Origin: Dipetalonema caudispina
Taxonomy: Eukaryota; Nematoda; Chromadorea; Rhabditida; Onchocercidae
Assembly (NCBI GenBank): GCA_013365325.1
Contig: JABVXV010000058.1
Coordinates: forward strand, 1-64,000
Length of the DNA: 64,000 nucleotides
Reading direction: 5' to 3'
Position numbers and translations under genes: made by a program. How positions within the stretch are numbered: the first letter of the stretch is position 1; each line of letters opens with the position of its first letter. Of the stretch, positions 36,335 to 48,700 are shown piece by piece. The notes below the pieces were generated by a model. That model worked only from the letters and a program-made list of their open reading frames with translations, searched no databases and was not told the origin of the DNA.

Positions 36335-39300
36335 ATGGGACAGTCACAAATTCTTGACGGTTTGTTTATTTCATCTTATTTGTTCAGTTCATTTTCAATA
36401 ATTTTGGTGTCTTTAAAAGAAATTGCTTGGAAAGATGAACTTGCAGGCTTACCTACAACTAACATAGGCCCTGCTGTAACATCCGTGCAGTTTCAATCAT
36501 CTGGTTGCTCAACTTCAGTTCTCTATCAATCCACCGTGACACCAACGTTTTATACTTCAACTGGATCTCCATTTCATAGTACTGGGGCATTTCTACCTCC
36601 CGCCGTCGAGGATCGCAAAGAATATGTATGTTCTGAGAATACAGTGTTCGATATAAGAAGTATTTGTTATTTCTGTGTTTCGTAGGTTTCAGAGAATCAA
36701 TTTTTAGGTGGCTGTGTTGCCAGCTGGTGTTCAAATAAATGATGCTTCGGGCCTAATACCGGCAAGTGGAAGAGGTACTCTTGCATCCGTGGGAACAGTT
36801 GACACTGCCAGTTCGGTTGCGCAGCTTACTGCGGTCCCACTTTCTCATGTGCAGCTGGCTCCTGTACAGGTAAACCTTGTACTTTGCCTACAGAACATAA
36901 GAACTAGTCTTTGGTCACCAGAACTAATCGCGCTCCGATTGTTTGATATAAACCGTTCGAACTTGAGCGTGATCACGTAAAACACGTAATCTCTTATTTT
37001 TTTGTACGTGAGTTTTGCACTTAATTGATGATATAAATACTATTAGTGTACTTTAGCTTGCTAATGATGGGCAGTCAAACACTCAGCAGCAAATAATTTA
37101 TGAGCATTACTATGTTGATCAACAACACCCGTCAACTTCGGCAACAATCAATGCAAATCCACGCGGTCTTTTATCTGAAACTACATCATCTGGAGCTGAA
37201 AATGGCAAGTAAGTCAAACGGACATTTTTTTAAACACATTTTTCATTGCAAAGGACATTAATTTTTTCTCTAGACTTGTACAAGTGTCGTTTGATTTCTA
37301 AGGATAGCACAGTCAATGTGTTCTTGCAGAGATTTTACAAACAAAAGTGGCAGTAGCGAGACGTGTTCATTAAGTGGGTCCGACACTGCTGCCGCGCTAC
37401 AATTAAAACGACAAAAACAAGCGGATGCAGCACGTCAAAGGTATCAACGAATGACTTTGGAGGAGCGGAAGGAAGTAAATCAGAAGCGGACTGAAGCACA
37501 GAAACGTAAACGACAGAAGGATAAAGAAGTAGGAATTTCTGGAAGTTCCGCATTTTTAAACCATATATACTTATGTATATTATTTATTTTTTATAAATAG
37601 ATGCATACTTCATGTATTTTTACTTAAGCTCGAGGAATTGGAATCACTACTACGACAATCGAAGGATATAGAAGATGATCCTGCAATAAATGAGCAACTG
37701 AGGGAAAAACGAATCCGAGCTCGGCGTGCCGAGGCCGCTCGGTTGCGTTATCAAAGGATGAGTTCGGAAGAAAGACGTGCTTACAATCAAAGAAGACGTT
37801 TTCGACAGCTTGGCATTCAAGGTGGTGATGTTGTACTTGCTGCTTTGTTCTTGGTTGTTTTTTCGTGGATAGTGATCAAGAAAGGCGTTCATCTAGAGGC
37901 GGTTCGAAGGGTCGTAAAGTAGTTGTTCTGTAAGGATGTTTTGCATGAAGTTGAAATTCGTCAGTAGCGAATAAACAAATAAACTGTTTTCAAAACTGAA
38001 TACTTATGTAGTTGCTTTTCATTTCTTTTTTCCCCTTTCTGCCTCGCTTCTCATTTTTTGATTGATTAGTGTGGCAGTTTTGGTTAGGTGAAGCTTATTT
38101 ATCGATGTTATTAGTTTGGTTAAATCAAGAAGTTTAGAAATTGTTCTATTAGCTTCTTGCATATAAGATGGCTCTATTCTTAGCATAGTGCTCAGGTTTT
38201 CAGAAGTCAAGTCTCTTCGCTAACTGCTGCATTTTATGTAAAAATTGGTGCTTGTTTACAGTGGTACTGAAATGAATCAATAAACTGTTCAGATGTTAAA
38301 GCTTTCGCTATTCAATTACTGGTTGACAAAGCCATTTAATGCTTCATCAAATTATCTGCAAATTCTTATATTTCATGATTCATTATGTGAAAAATTGTTT
38401 ATTTTAAGGCGCAAAGAAGAACGGTATGGATGAGGAAAAATTGCGGCAGCATATCATTGAGCAAAATGCTAAAAAGGCAGAAGCAGCAAGATTGCGTTAT
38501 CATCGAATGACTGATGAAGAGAAACGTCAGTACAATCAAAGGCGGTAATTATTTCATGAGTTTTTAAAGATATTTTAAGAATAGTGCATGAATGTTGGAA
38601 GTGAGGGTGTTCAATCAGCAGATTAGAATTGTAGTAGAAGGTGCGGAAGTCGCAACTTTTGCTTTCAAAAACAAATATTATAAATGGTTTCTTAGACTAA
38701 TGCAAGCATCAAGCAGGGAGAGTCGTTCCGTTTATTATGTTTACCAAAAAGTTTCTCGCATTACATGATTCATCAGTTTTCATGGTTTTGACAACATTGG
38801 TCACTGGAATCTTCAGTATTAAATTTTTCATCACGAATGATTTAATGACTTTAGCACAGAAGCTTTCCGTCGCAGACGTATCGAAGAAGAAATCTTGCTG
38901 TCGACTCCGGCAGGTCGTATAAGTGCGGAGGCTTTGAACAGAGCACAACAAATTATGTTACGTAATGCTAAACGAGCGGAAGCTGCTCGACTACGGTATA
39001 AATTTCTACGTTTCTAAATTTTGAGAATTTCGATTTTATATGTCTTATTTTATCTATAACTTCGATTATCCGGTTTTGTTCAATGGAATGGTTAGCTAAG
39101 TATTATAAAGTCTGAACGTCTGCTTACTAATCGTTAGATATTGAGCACTAGAACTGAGGTGCTTTCACTGTTCTTACAAGAGGTGTACTTGTGTATTAGC
39201 AATTTGAAATATATGAATCAGATATACTTGTCCGATTTTCCTCCAAACCTTGAATTGATAGTGTAAGCTGTCGCCCGTGGTAATGTTACTTCCAAATTTC

Positions 39301-42300
39301 GAATTCCATCTAAGATTACAGGGGGAAAAATGTGTAATAAAGCTGCCAAATGCTAAATGGTGGCAAAAAAGCGGCACATATATCTAAAATTAGGAATGCT
39401 GGAGAAACCGAAAAACACATTTTTCCAAAAAACCATGAGTCAGGGGATCATCAGGTGACATCAGGAGGCATCCAAGCTACTTGTGATCAACTGGGATAAT
39501 AGAGAAGAGCAGTTATGTTGTATTTGAAATAAGAAAGCTAGGAATATAACTTAGCAGTTGTTGAGCTAGTATCGTCCTGCATGAACTCCTTCTCAGTTAG
39601 AAGGATATATTGCAGATACCAACGAATGACGCCAGAACAACGACGAGCATATAATCAGAAAAGATCTCGTGCAAAAAAAGAACGCGAACGAGTGATGCGT
39701 GCTGCATCAGGTTTGTTTCTATAATTTTGAGTTAAAAGATAAGGATTTTCTTCTTCAACTCGCTCCGATCACTTTGAGATTGGCTTGATATTGCGGGCTT
39801 GCTTGATTGGGTAGTAGTGCTCGAAAGGAAAACTTCTCCCAAAAATCGCGGACGTTGCAGTCTTTGCAATCTGAAATTCCAAATTCAGTTTTTCAGAGGA
39901 CGCCATGTCAAGTTTGTCATCATCTATAAATGGAAACGAAAGTTCTACGCAAGTTAACAGCAATAACAGTGCGGTGGAACAAAAGCCAGTGATTGATAGT
40001 GTGGTCAGCGAAGAGGTATTATCTACTCTGGAAAGAGATGTACTGAAGCGAACGCGACAAGCCAATATGGTGCTAATGCGACAGAAAAGGCTTCCACCTC
40101 AAGAACAATTCGTTATCGTATGTTTTATAGTTCTTTTTCATGATCAGTGATCAAGTTGTAAATAAGTTTCACTATGAACTTCAGTGGTGAAGTTCAGCGC
40201 ACATGGTGGTAATGCATCTGCATTGGTCTTCCCAAAGAGGCCTACGATATCTGCAGTCGAATCGTTCTGTTAAAACTCGTCGATTAGATTTCCGGTAGTT
40301 TAGACTGTATGCTTTTTGTATTTAACACATGAAAATCTGCTAAACCTGAGGCTTCCAAGAAAATAGCATACTTTGTTTCGACATTGTCAAGTCTTTGCTC
40401 TTATCGCGGCGTAATAGGAATATGCAAAGTGATTTCCTTGAGACAGTGATGAACTAAAATAAAATGACATAGCTATAATATGTAAATTCACCGGATGATG
40501 ATAATAAGTTGAACCTGCATTGTTATGTAAATAACAGTGATCCTGGCCTTCCATAATGTTATGCTGTTAGTACGTAAGGAAGACTTTACTTTGAAAATTA
40601 TAGATTTTGATAGTTTTGAGACTTCTTGTAGGTGAGTACAAATCCTGATGGTACCCAAACAGTTATCCCAGCAACGACTACCGAAGATGGCAAACAGATA
40701 TTTCACATTCCCGCTACAGCAACAACAACGGAGGATGGCAAACAAGTATTTCATATTCCAGCTATAACACAGCAACTTATTAGTGCTGATCCGAATACTC
40801 TGACACTGGTTGATGATTCAAGTAAACTATTAGGGACCGCACAGCAGCCACTGCAGATAGCATCAGTACCGCAACTTCTCGGTTTACCACAACAGCAGCA
40901 CAGCAACAGCCATGATCATGGAGAAACGTCGCATCAAGTTCGTGGAATCTTTTCCTCTCGAATATCTGAATATTTAAAAAATAAGTTAAAGAAATTCGCA
41001 TCTTGAGAAAAGTATTAGAATTTCTACTTTAAAAAACGAGACACAATCACAAAACGTTATCATAATGGGAACGCATCTGACCATACTATGACTTCCTTTC
41101 AACAGCTGAGATCATATATCTTACAGTGTAAAACTGCGGGAGATCTTATGAAAATAGCGAGGAGTTTTAAAAAAGTATATATTTACGGATATACACCACA
41201 TGAACTGAATAGAAGACATAAGCACATGAATCTTGGATGCGACAAAGATGGCGTTAGTTGTAGTTGATTCTGAAAGTTCGTCTGACTTTAAGGAATAGTT
41301 ACAAAGGGGAAAAACTGGAGGTGGAATTGGATATAAATTTCAAAGTAGCATGCATCATCAGGAATTTTTCGATAGATTACTATGATCTTCCTCCAAGTAT
41401 GATACGAATAGCTAGAGCGTTTCATTTTCATATCTATATGATAAGGATATAAAAAATCGTTTGCAATTTGGCTTCCTTATACAAACATAAAGATTAGGTG
41501 AAACTCGGGGGACTTTTTTTTGTCTCCCTTTTCCTGCATTAGTCAAGTAAAAATACGCAAGGGGAAGAAAGCAGGTTTTCCTGCGTATCAATAAGTTAAA
41601 CCGTTTCCTATTTGCGGTGAAGTTCAGTTCTGACTGTTAATTTTTTCAATTTCAAGTTTTAGGTTGCGATGACTCAACAACAAATAATTCCTCAGCTTGC
41701 CGAGTTACACAATGTACAGGAAGGCGGTGGAGATGATGCGCAACATGCGGCGCGCGAAAATCAAGTTGACGCTCATGGACAATTGCAAGCACATCAGCAA
41801 CAGGGTTCACAGCAACACATGCAACAACAGACACAACCACAACATATTATAGTGACTTTGCAGGAGCCTCAACAACCGATGCAGCATCAGGTACAGACTT
41901 CGAGTTGAAGTTTTCGCACATCTTTATTTTCAGATTTCGGAAATTTCTGGAAAGAAATCCTTTCTTCATGCATTATATTTAGATAATTGTCACCGATTTG
42001 AATCAAGCAACCGGAGCCGTTCTTTCAAGTATGAGTGGACATGGACGTTCACGCGGTCGCCCACCGATGTATGCTGCTGCTGCTGCTGCAATTCAGCAGC
42101 AGCAAAGCAATGTGATGCTACCGCCAGGACAAGCAAGTTTTGTAGAATTTCATTTAGTGGTTTGTTGTTTGTTGTTTAATTGTTGTTTTACTTGACATAT
42201 ATTTCAAGCTGTTTGTCTGTCTTATTTTTCATTTTAATTTCCTTCGATGTCAGAATTATTTCTAACCTTCAGGTTACAATAACAGCAACACCGATGATAA

Positions 42301-43933
42301 GCGAAACGGAAATAAAACCTCCATATCGAGTAACTGCTCCACGCCATATGAATACGGCGCCGAGTAGACGAGATATTTTGGCGGTTGCGACCGCAGCATC
42401 AGTTGGCCCAACAACGGGAATTTCTCCTGAACAAAAGTTAGAAATGCAAAGAGCAAAGCGAGCAGAGCGTGCAAGGTAACTTATGTTATGCAAGGAATGT
42501 TAGTTTGATCTTACTTAAATTTACTGTTAACTGTTTTGAATCAATGATTTGCTTTTCTGTGTTAAGAAGGTATGAAATTCTCAGGTTACGTTATCACAAC
42601 ATGTCTGCTGAAGAGCGGCGTAATTTCAATGCGCGCCGCGCTAAAGCTTTGCGGACAGCTCGTATGAGAGACGATGAGCTGTGTCGAATGGCAGAAAGAG
42701 CTCAAATGTCTGGAACGACGTTGGATGCAGATCTGATGATACAAGTATGCTCTTTTTTTTAAAGTGTTTGTGTTTTCAATAAACGAAATCCTAACCCATG
42801 GATTGTACTTAGGGACTGAAAGTTATTTTGAGAGTGAAGTTGTTTTGGTTTCCAGGTAGCCGAAGCACAGCGACGTCGTGCGAAACGAGCAGAAGCAGCT
42901 CGATTGAAGTACCATAGAATGAGCAGTGAAGAACGACGCCAATACAATGCGATGAGGGATGCGCAAAGGCGTCAGAGGTTGGTTACTATGTAAAAGGGTT
43001 GAAGGATGACTTTCAGTGAATTTTCATTATTGATCCATAATTATGATTTCCATCTTCATCAAACTCTTTGTAGAAAAAGACAAAAAGAAGAACAAGAACT
43101 GCTGGAACGTGAGCGCCAACAGCAAGAACAACAACAACAGCAACAGCAACAGCAAAATGAAATTCACCAAGAGACCCGTGAACAGGTTGAGCTATTTAAA
43201 TCGACTTTAATTGAATCGGGACTCTCTTTATTAAGTTCTTATCATTATTCACTTTTGCGGAGTCGGATAAATGGTTTTTCGAATTTACACAGAAGTATGC
43301 AGGTAGGTCTTCTGGTTATGAAGTAGATGGAAATTCACGAATACTTTATCAAATTTTTTATTATATTACATGTTGAATTATATAAGGACTTTGTGAGTTG
43401 CAAACAAATGAATGAGTTAATACGCTACACTAAATGTTATAATCTCTATGTTTTGTTTTAAGTATGTTGAATGGAAACTGATGGCGATGTCAGTTATCGT
43501 TTGATGATAAATAGTTATTAGGTGCGCTCCAGAATAATGGAAAGCTGAAAGTAGAGCATTGAGAGGGAACAAGTGGAAGTAATGTAGGGTTCGTGGAGGT
43601 CAACAAATTGAAAAGAGGTCCTCTGATTAATTAATAAATATTACAAAAAGGTAAGGATCAAGACGAAGTTGTAGTTAGATCTGGGATATCAGCAGATAGC
43701 AGATGGATATCAACACATATCGACAGCTTCTTGGTGATTGTAAATCGTATTTGCGCATGTTTTTTGTATTTGAATTGCTTATGAAATTTGTTAATATGAT
43801 GTTTTATTGTTAGTTAAGTAAAAGGGTTGTTTTGCAGGATGCAAATCGTGAAGGTAATAACGAGCAAATTCTGTATGACTCATACATTCGCTATGATAGT
43901 CAAATGGATCATGGCTGGGCAGTACAAAGTTGA
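36335..43933 (+). CDS. Gln-rich protein with six basic STPR-like repeats and an AT-hook (paralogue B)
   Basis: Probable DNA-binding regulator related to the gene at 30.7 kb; the function is inferred. Eighteen exons join in frame: 36335-36359, 36447-36625, 36708-36869, 37057-37208, 37330-37528, 37629-37821, 38409-38544, 38855-38995, 39616-39710, 39897-40117, 40632-40937, 41663-41890, 41983-42141, 42273-42475, 42585-42744, 42856-42977, 43074-43185 and 43838-43933. They give 2889 nt, or 962 residues. Units 1-4 (exons 5-9) parallel the four units of paralogue A. A Gln/Thr-rich centre follows with a tandem TTEDGKQxFHIPA duplication. Exon 13 has an AT-hook-like RSRGRPP, an alanine run and glutamines. 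Exons 14-17 add two more basic units and a polyglutamine run. An upstream in-frame ATG at 36293 is possible, but the acceptor at 36323 favours 36335. The donor ending exon 13 is the least certain boundary. Confidence 0.8.
40669..40763 (+). repeat. Internal tandem duplication in paralogue B
   Basis: Two adjacent in-frame copies of a block encoding TTEDGKQ, then I or V, then FHIPA, are joined by a short Thr/Ala linker in exon 11. At DNA level GA(A/G)GATGGCAAACA is shared, which points to a recent local duplication. Confidence 0.85.
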
Positions 43934-45730
43934 AGTTGTTCGTTATGGTGCAGACTTAGTTTATGGAGCCGCTCAAACCCAGTGAAGTCCATGTGCCGTT
44001 ACGGGTAATTCAGATCGTTCGTCATCATCTGTTTGTTGCTTTATATTTAATCTTTATTTTGCTAAAATGATCGGTTTGTCCAAATTTTAGTCACTGCTGT
44101 TGATTTTTGTTCTGACCTAGTTTAAATTCTGCTGTACTTTGCAAAATTAATTTGTTTTATTTTTAATTTTTAAAACTTTGCAATTGGCTGCGTAAGGTCA
44201 CTTCTTCCCAAAAAAGTCACACCACAAAAGTTCATCGAATTTATCTAATGGAGAACTTGTTTCAAAAGATTAGTCTTTTTCCTGATATAAAAAGGAAAAA
44301 GTGCTTTACCGTCCCTGGTTTTTTGGTTGATTTAGTCAAAAGTATCCCGCTCATGTCAAGGGTTTTTTAGGTATAGGATCAAACTATAAGGGGATTTTAT
44401 TATTTTCTAGTTTATTTCTATGGTACTTCTATAAAGTTTGAAGCGAAATTATGCGAAATGATTGCATAGTGCCGCAAGAGTCGTACCAGTTTTACTAATT
44501 ACGAAGTCCGCTTCCTCTTTGGTATGATTATTTCAGAACGTTGTGAATGTAGAAGTCTCATAGAACAGATTCAGTTTACTATTATCCTTCCATGTTTTTA
44601 TGTATGTGGCCGCCTGACTGAATTTCCCGAAATGGATTTTGAACCTACCATGAAAATATTTCCCGGAATGTTTGGAATGTTTTGTACTTTTTGAAATGTC
44701 ATATTTTAGTTCTCCAGCTTCCTTATTTTTTCATCCAGATATGCACATCCATTTCGTGTGACTTCCTGTCTGCTATTCCTTCTATTCTGATAATTGATCG
44801 CCTTCTTCATAGTTTATAACCGTTGTATAATGAATGTTTCGTCCTGTTTTTTTTTTTTTTTTTTTTTTTTTTTAATGAAGATACTCAGTTTCAAGTCGTT
44901 CCGTAAATTGCTTATCACAGAACATGATATTTGAAATCCCCCGTGAGGCAAATACATTTGACCTTTGCTTTTTAATGCTAAGAAAAGTGTATTAAGGTCT
45001 TTTAAGCTTGGCGCTCTTCAGCAGCCTCTGTCCAGCGATGCGTAAAGGATATTTTTAATCGAACTTAACCTACAAATACACAATATCTGCTCATCAGCTT
45101 TCCGAAACCTTAACATTACACATCTTGTACTGCTTACCGCTTTCGGCTAAGTTAAAATGTTCAGAGGCTGTACAATTTGAAATACCAGTGCTTCATGTTT
45201 CAGAAAGTAAACTTCTGGCATTCTATCTAATTTTTCCTCATCTCAATGAGTATAAATCAGAACAACATGTCACACCGATCAGCGCACTTGATCAAGTCGA
45301 GATCTTCGTGTACCAGTAGTAAATCCAATCATGCATAAATTAAAGTCCTATTCCAGAACTCAAAAACAATATGATGACTATACATACGAAGATAAAAAAT
45401 ATGATGAAGCATTTTGAATAATCATATTATTTTTTGGTGACAACAGCAGAGGAGGTGCAGTTTTAACAACCCCTGCCATTTTATAGGATAATACAGAAAA
45501 ATGGTAGTAAATCGCTGATTCTGGAACTAATAACTCAAAAATCTTGAAGAATTTTAAATAGAGGTATAAGTCCCGATGCATTGAATATCTGTTGACTGAA
45601 GTATTTATTACAGTTAGGTAATTCTCAAAATGTTCGGTCATCCCTTGATGAAAGCTAACAAATTTCCTGATCACACGATTTTGTAGAACTGCCATTAGAT
45701 ATTGGAAATAAACTATAAAATATGACATAT
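43934..45730. other. Convergent 3' interval, paralogue B and riok-3
   Basis: The 1.8 kb between two converging stops is T-rich on the plus strand and contains a run of about 27 T near 44850-44873. It should hold both 3' untranslated regions. No exon, RNA gene or mobile element was recognised. Confidence 0.5.
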
Positions 45731-48700
45731 TTAATTGTATGGTTCTGCTGGGTCATTATGTGTTTCTGCAACTTCAGCATCATATAAACGCAATTCCATG
45801 TCGGCTGGATTTGCTTTATCGCAGCGTAACTGAACATTACGATTGTCCTTTTCAAAATGTTCAACCTGGAAATTGAAGTCAGTTTTCACCTTCTAAATGC
45901 TATTTATTATTATATGGACATTCAGGGCTTCTCTGAACAATATACCACTAAAAACGCAAAGCTAACTTATATCCAGCTAAAGATAATATAGACAATGTAT
46001 GTGGTCAAGAATTTCTAATTTAAAAATAATGATATAAAGTGGTCTTAGATGCAAATGAATGCATTACTTTTACTGCTTTTTCTAATCTTTCCCTAATTTT
46101 GATAGGGAAAGTGGAAATTTTTCTGCCTTATCTTTGCCAAGAAATTTTACGATTTAGGAACAAATGAAAGAAAATGCAGTCAAAATGTAGCCTAAGTTGA
46201 TCTATAGAATAACTCAACCTGCACTACAAGATTTTTCTCTGGGTCCATATTCAGACCAGTAATTTCGTTGAAGAGCTCAGTTGCCGAAGGTAAGTTCTTG
46301 GTACCCAATTTTGCAAAAAATTTTAAAACATTGTCGATATCACGCAACAAGAAAAACAGTGCACGAGGATGTGAAATGTCCATGGCCTATAACAGGTTTT
46401 TAAAAATAAATGAGAACCGCGCTTACACATATTTTTTCCTTTCCTTTTCTTTTAGAGGTTCTGCATTCTGGAAGATTCGAAAAAGGTTTTTATAACATCG
46501 AAATTCCTATATGCACTATAATTGTAAATAAATTTGTTACCAGTTATTACGGTAAAAAAAAAAGTTATTTGAAATTTGATATGGTAAATCTAGTTCATCA
46601 AAATTGACTTCAAATTCACTTGACAATTTAATCAATAAACAAACCTGTGAGACATCAATAATGTGAACATTATTTTCATGATAAAGGATATTAAACTCGC
46701 TGAGATCACCATGCACGAGGTTGCAATCCGTAAACATTTTGATCACTGCCTGAAATATTGTTCATAAGCGTTTCTTCACGTATTTTGTTAACACTTTCCT
46801 TTGAATCTGAATCGAACTTCAACAAAATAATGAGGAAATGCTTTTAAAACGAAATCTAAGAAATGCGTATTCGCTTTCATATAGTAAACATTAAGAAGCG
46901 CACACCGTAAATAAGGGAGGAAATACAAATTCCAATTTCCTAACAACTTGTTCTTGAGTTCTATAATCAAAAAATTAGAAAAACTCGATTGAAACAAACC
47001 GCTTTCACTTGCAAAAATGTATCATGAATAGTTTCCTGATCACTCCATTCGATATCCTTCAATTTGCGAGCTGCAATACCATTGGAGCCAATGAATGTCA
47101 TGATCATGATATGTTTTCTAAGACGAATCGGTTTTGGACACTTCACACCCCCTCGTACCATCCTTAAAAAAAAAACCATAATTTTCTATACAATCCTGAT
47201 TTAATTACAATTTAAAAAGATTAAATTTAAAAAATTCAAATAACTCTTACTCCGAACACAAAGTATATCTACAACACCCATCTCAATTGCGCTAAACTAC
47301 TATTAAAGTGAAATTCTAAAACGGGATTCAAATAATTTGCACTTGCACTTTTTATCTTCATCTTGAAGAACCTAACACTGAAGAAATTCCGGAACCAAAT
47401 TATAGAGAACGGAGATAAAATCAATTAGTCGACAATCTCTAGGTGAGGTTAAATATAACGGGTTACACGACTGAAAAGACATTTTTTTGTCTTTACCTTA
47501 TTTCGTACTATTTTTCATAATAGTTCATACAATCATTTTATTCCTGAATTAGAAATCCGTGACAGGAAATGAATTCGATCAGATTTCCTGAGGGAACTTA
47601 CTTCACCTCTTTAGAAAAAAAATCTGACTCCCTAGCAACTAAATTTATTGCCTTCTTCTTAGACATTCTAAACTATCAGATCCTCTCCAACTTATGTATT
47701 GCCTTATTTTTGCTGTTGTAATCAAAGACCAAAAGAAACTGCAGGAGAAGAAACTTTGAATACTTTCGATTATTTCGTATATAGTTAAACAATACCGCCT
47801 GTTTCCTGAACACAAATTACGCAGTAAAAACTCATTAATTTCTATAAATGTAAGTCACAACGGATTTAATTAATTTGGAAGGTTTAAGCAATCAATAAGA
47901 ATTGATACATAAAACATACCGATTCAAATTCGTGTACTCCTTTTCAGCCCAAATCCGCAATACTCGTCGCGGATTTTTGAAACGATAATCATCTTGGACA
48001 TATTCGGATCTATTCTTGAACTCCGACAACGTCATTTTGTAAACTTTCAAAGCACAGTGTCTTTCTCCCAAAAGTCGCGCTCCATCGGCATGTGCTGTTG
48101 CATGCAAAACTACCGATTCCTGTATTCAAACCTAATTTTCCATTAAATTCTTCGGAAGTATAGAGCTGAAGAGAAATACTTTTTGGAGTAGCTTTACACC
48201 AAACATATTATTCATAATGGATAAACGTACAAAGTATATGCACCGGCTATAGCCTTCTATTCTCGATAAAGGCACAAATCATTAAAAAATTACAGTAAGG
48301 AGAGAATTAGCATTCTATAGAAGAGTATGTATCTAAAAATATTTAACAGATTTACTCATAATTTTCGAATACTCCTAATTTTTAATTTCTTTAGAGATAG
48401 CCAGTAAGAAATACTTTATGCTGTTGCAATCTGCCTTTTCCAATGCTTTATAACATCAGGAATATTCTACTTGTAATTTATTCAGGAGTGCAAAAAAAGA
48501 GAATCCGATTTCATTCTGGTCTTAAATCTTATTTGCTGATTCTTTGATGTGCAATGTTTGCAAAAAAATTCGTTTAGGGAACAAACAATGAATACTCCAA
48601 CAACTGTAATTCAAACACACAGCGAATCTATTACGAGAATCTCATGGATTCGTAGTATTTCTTCTATCCATAATTTCCCTGTACGCGATATTTCAACAGT

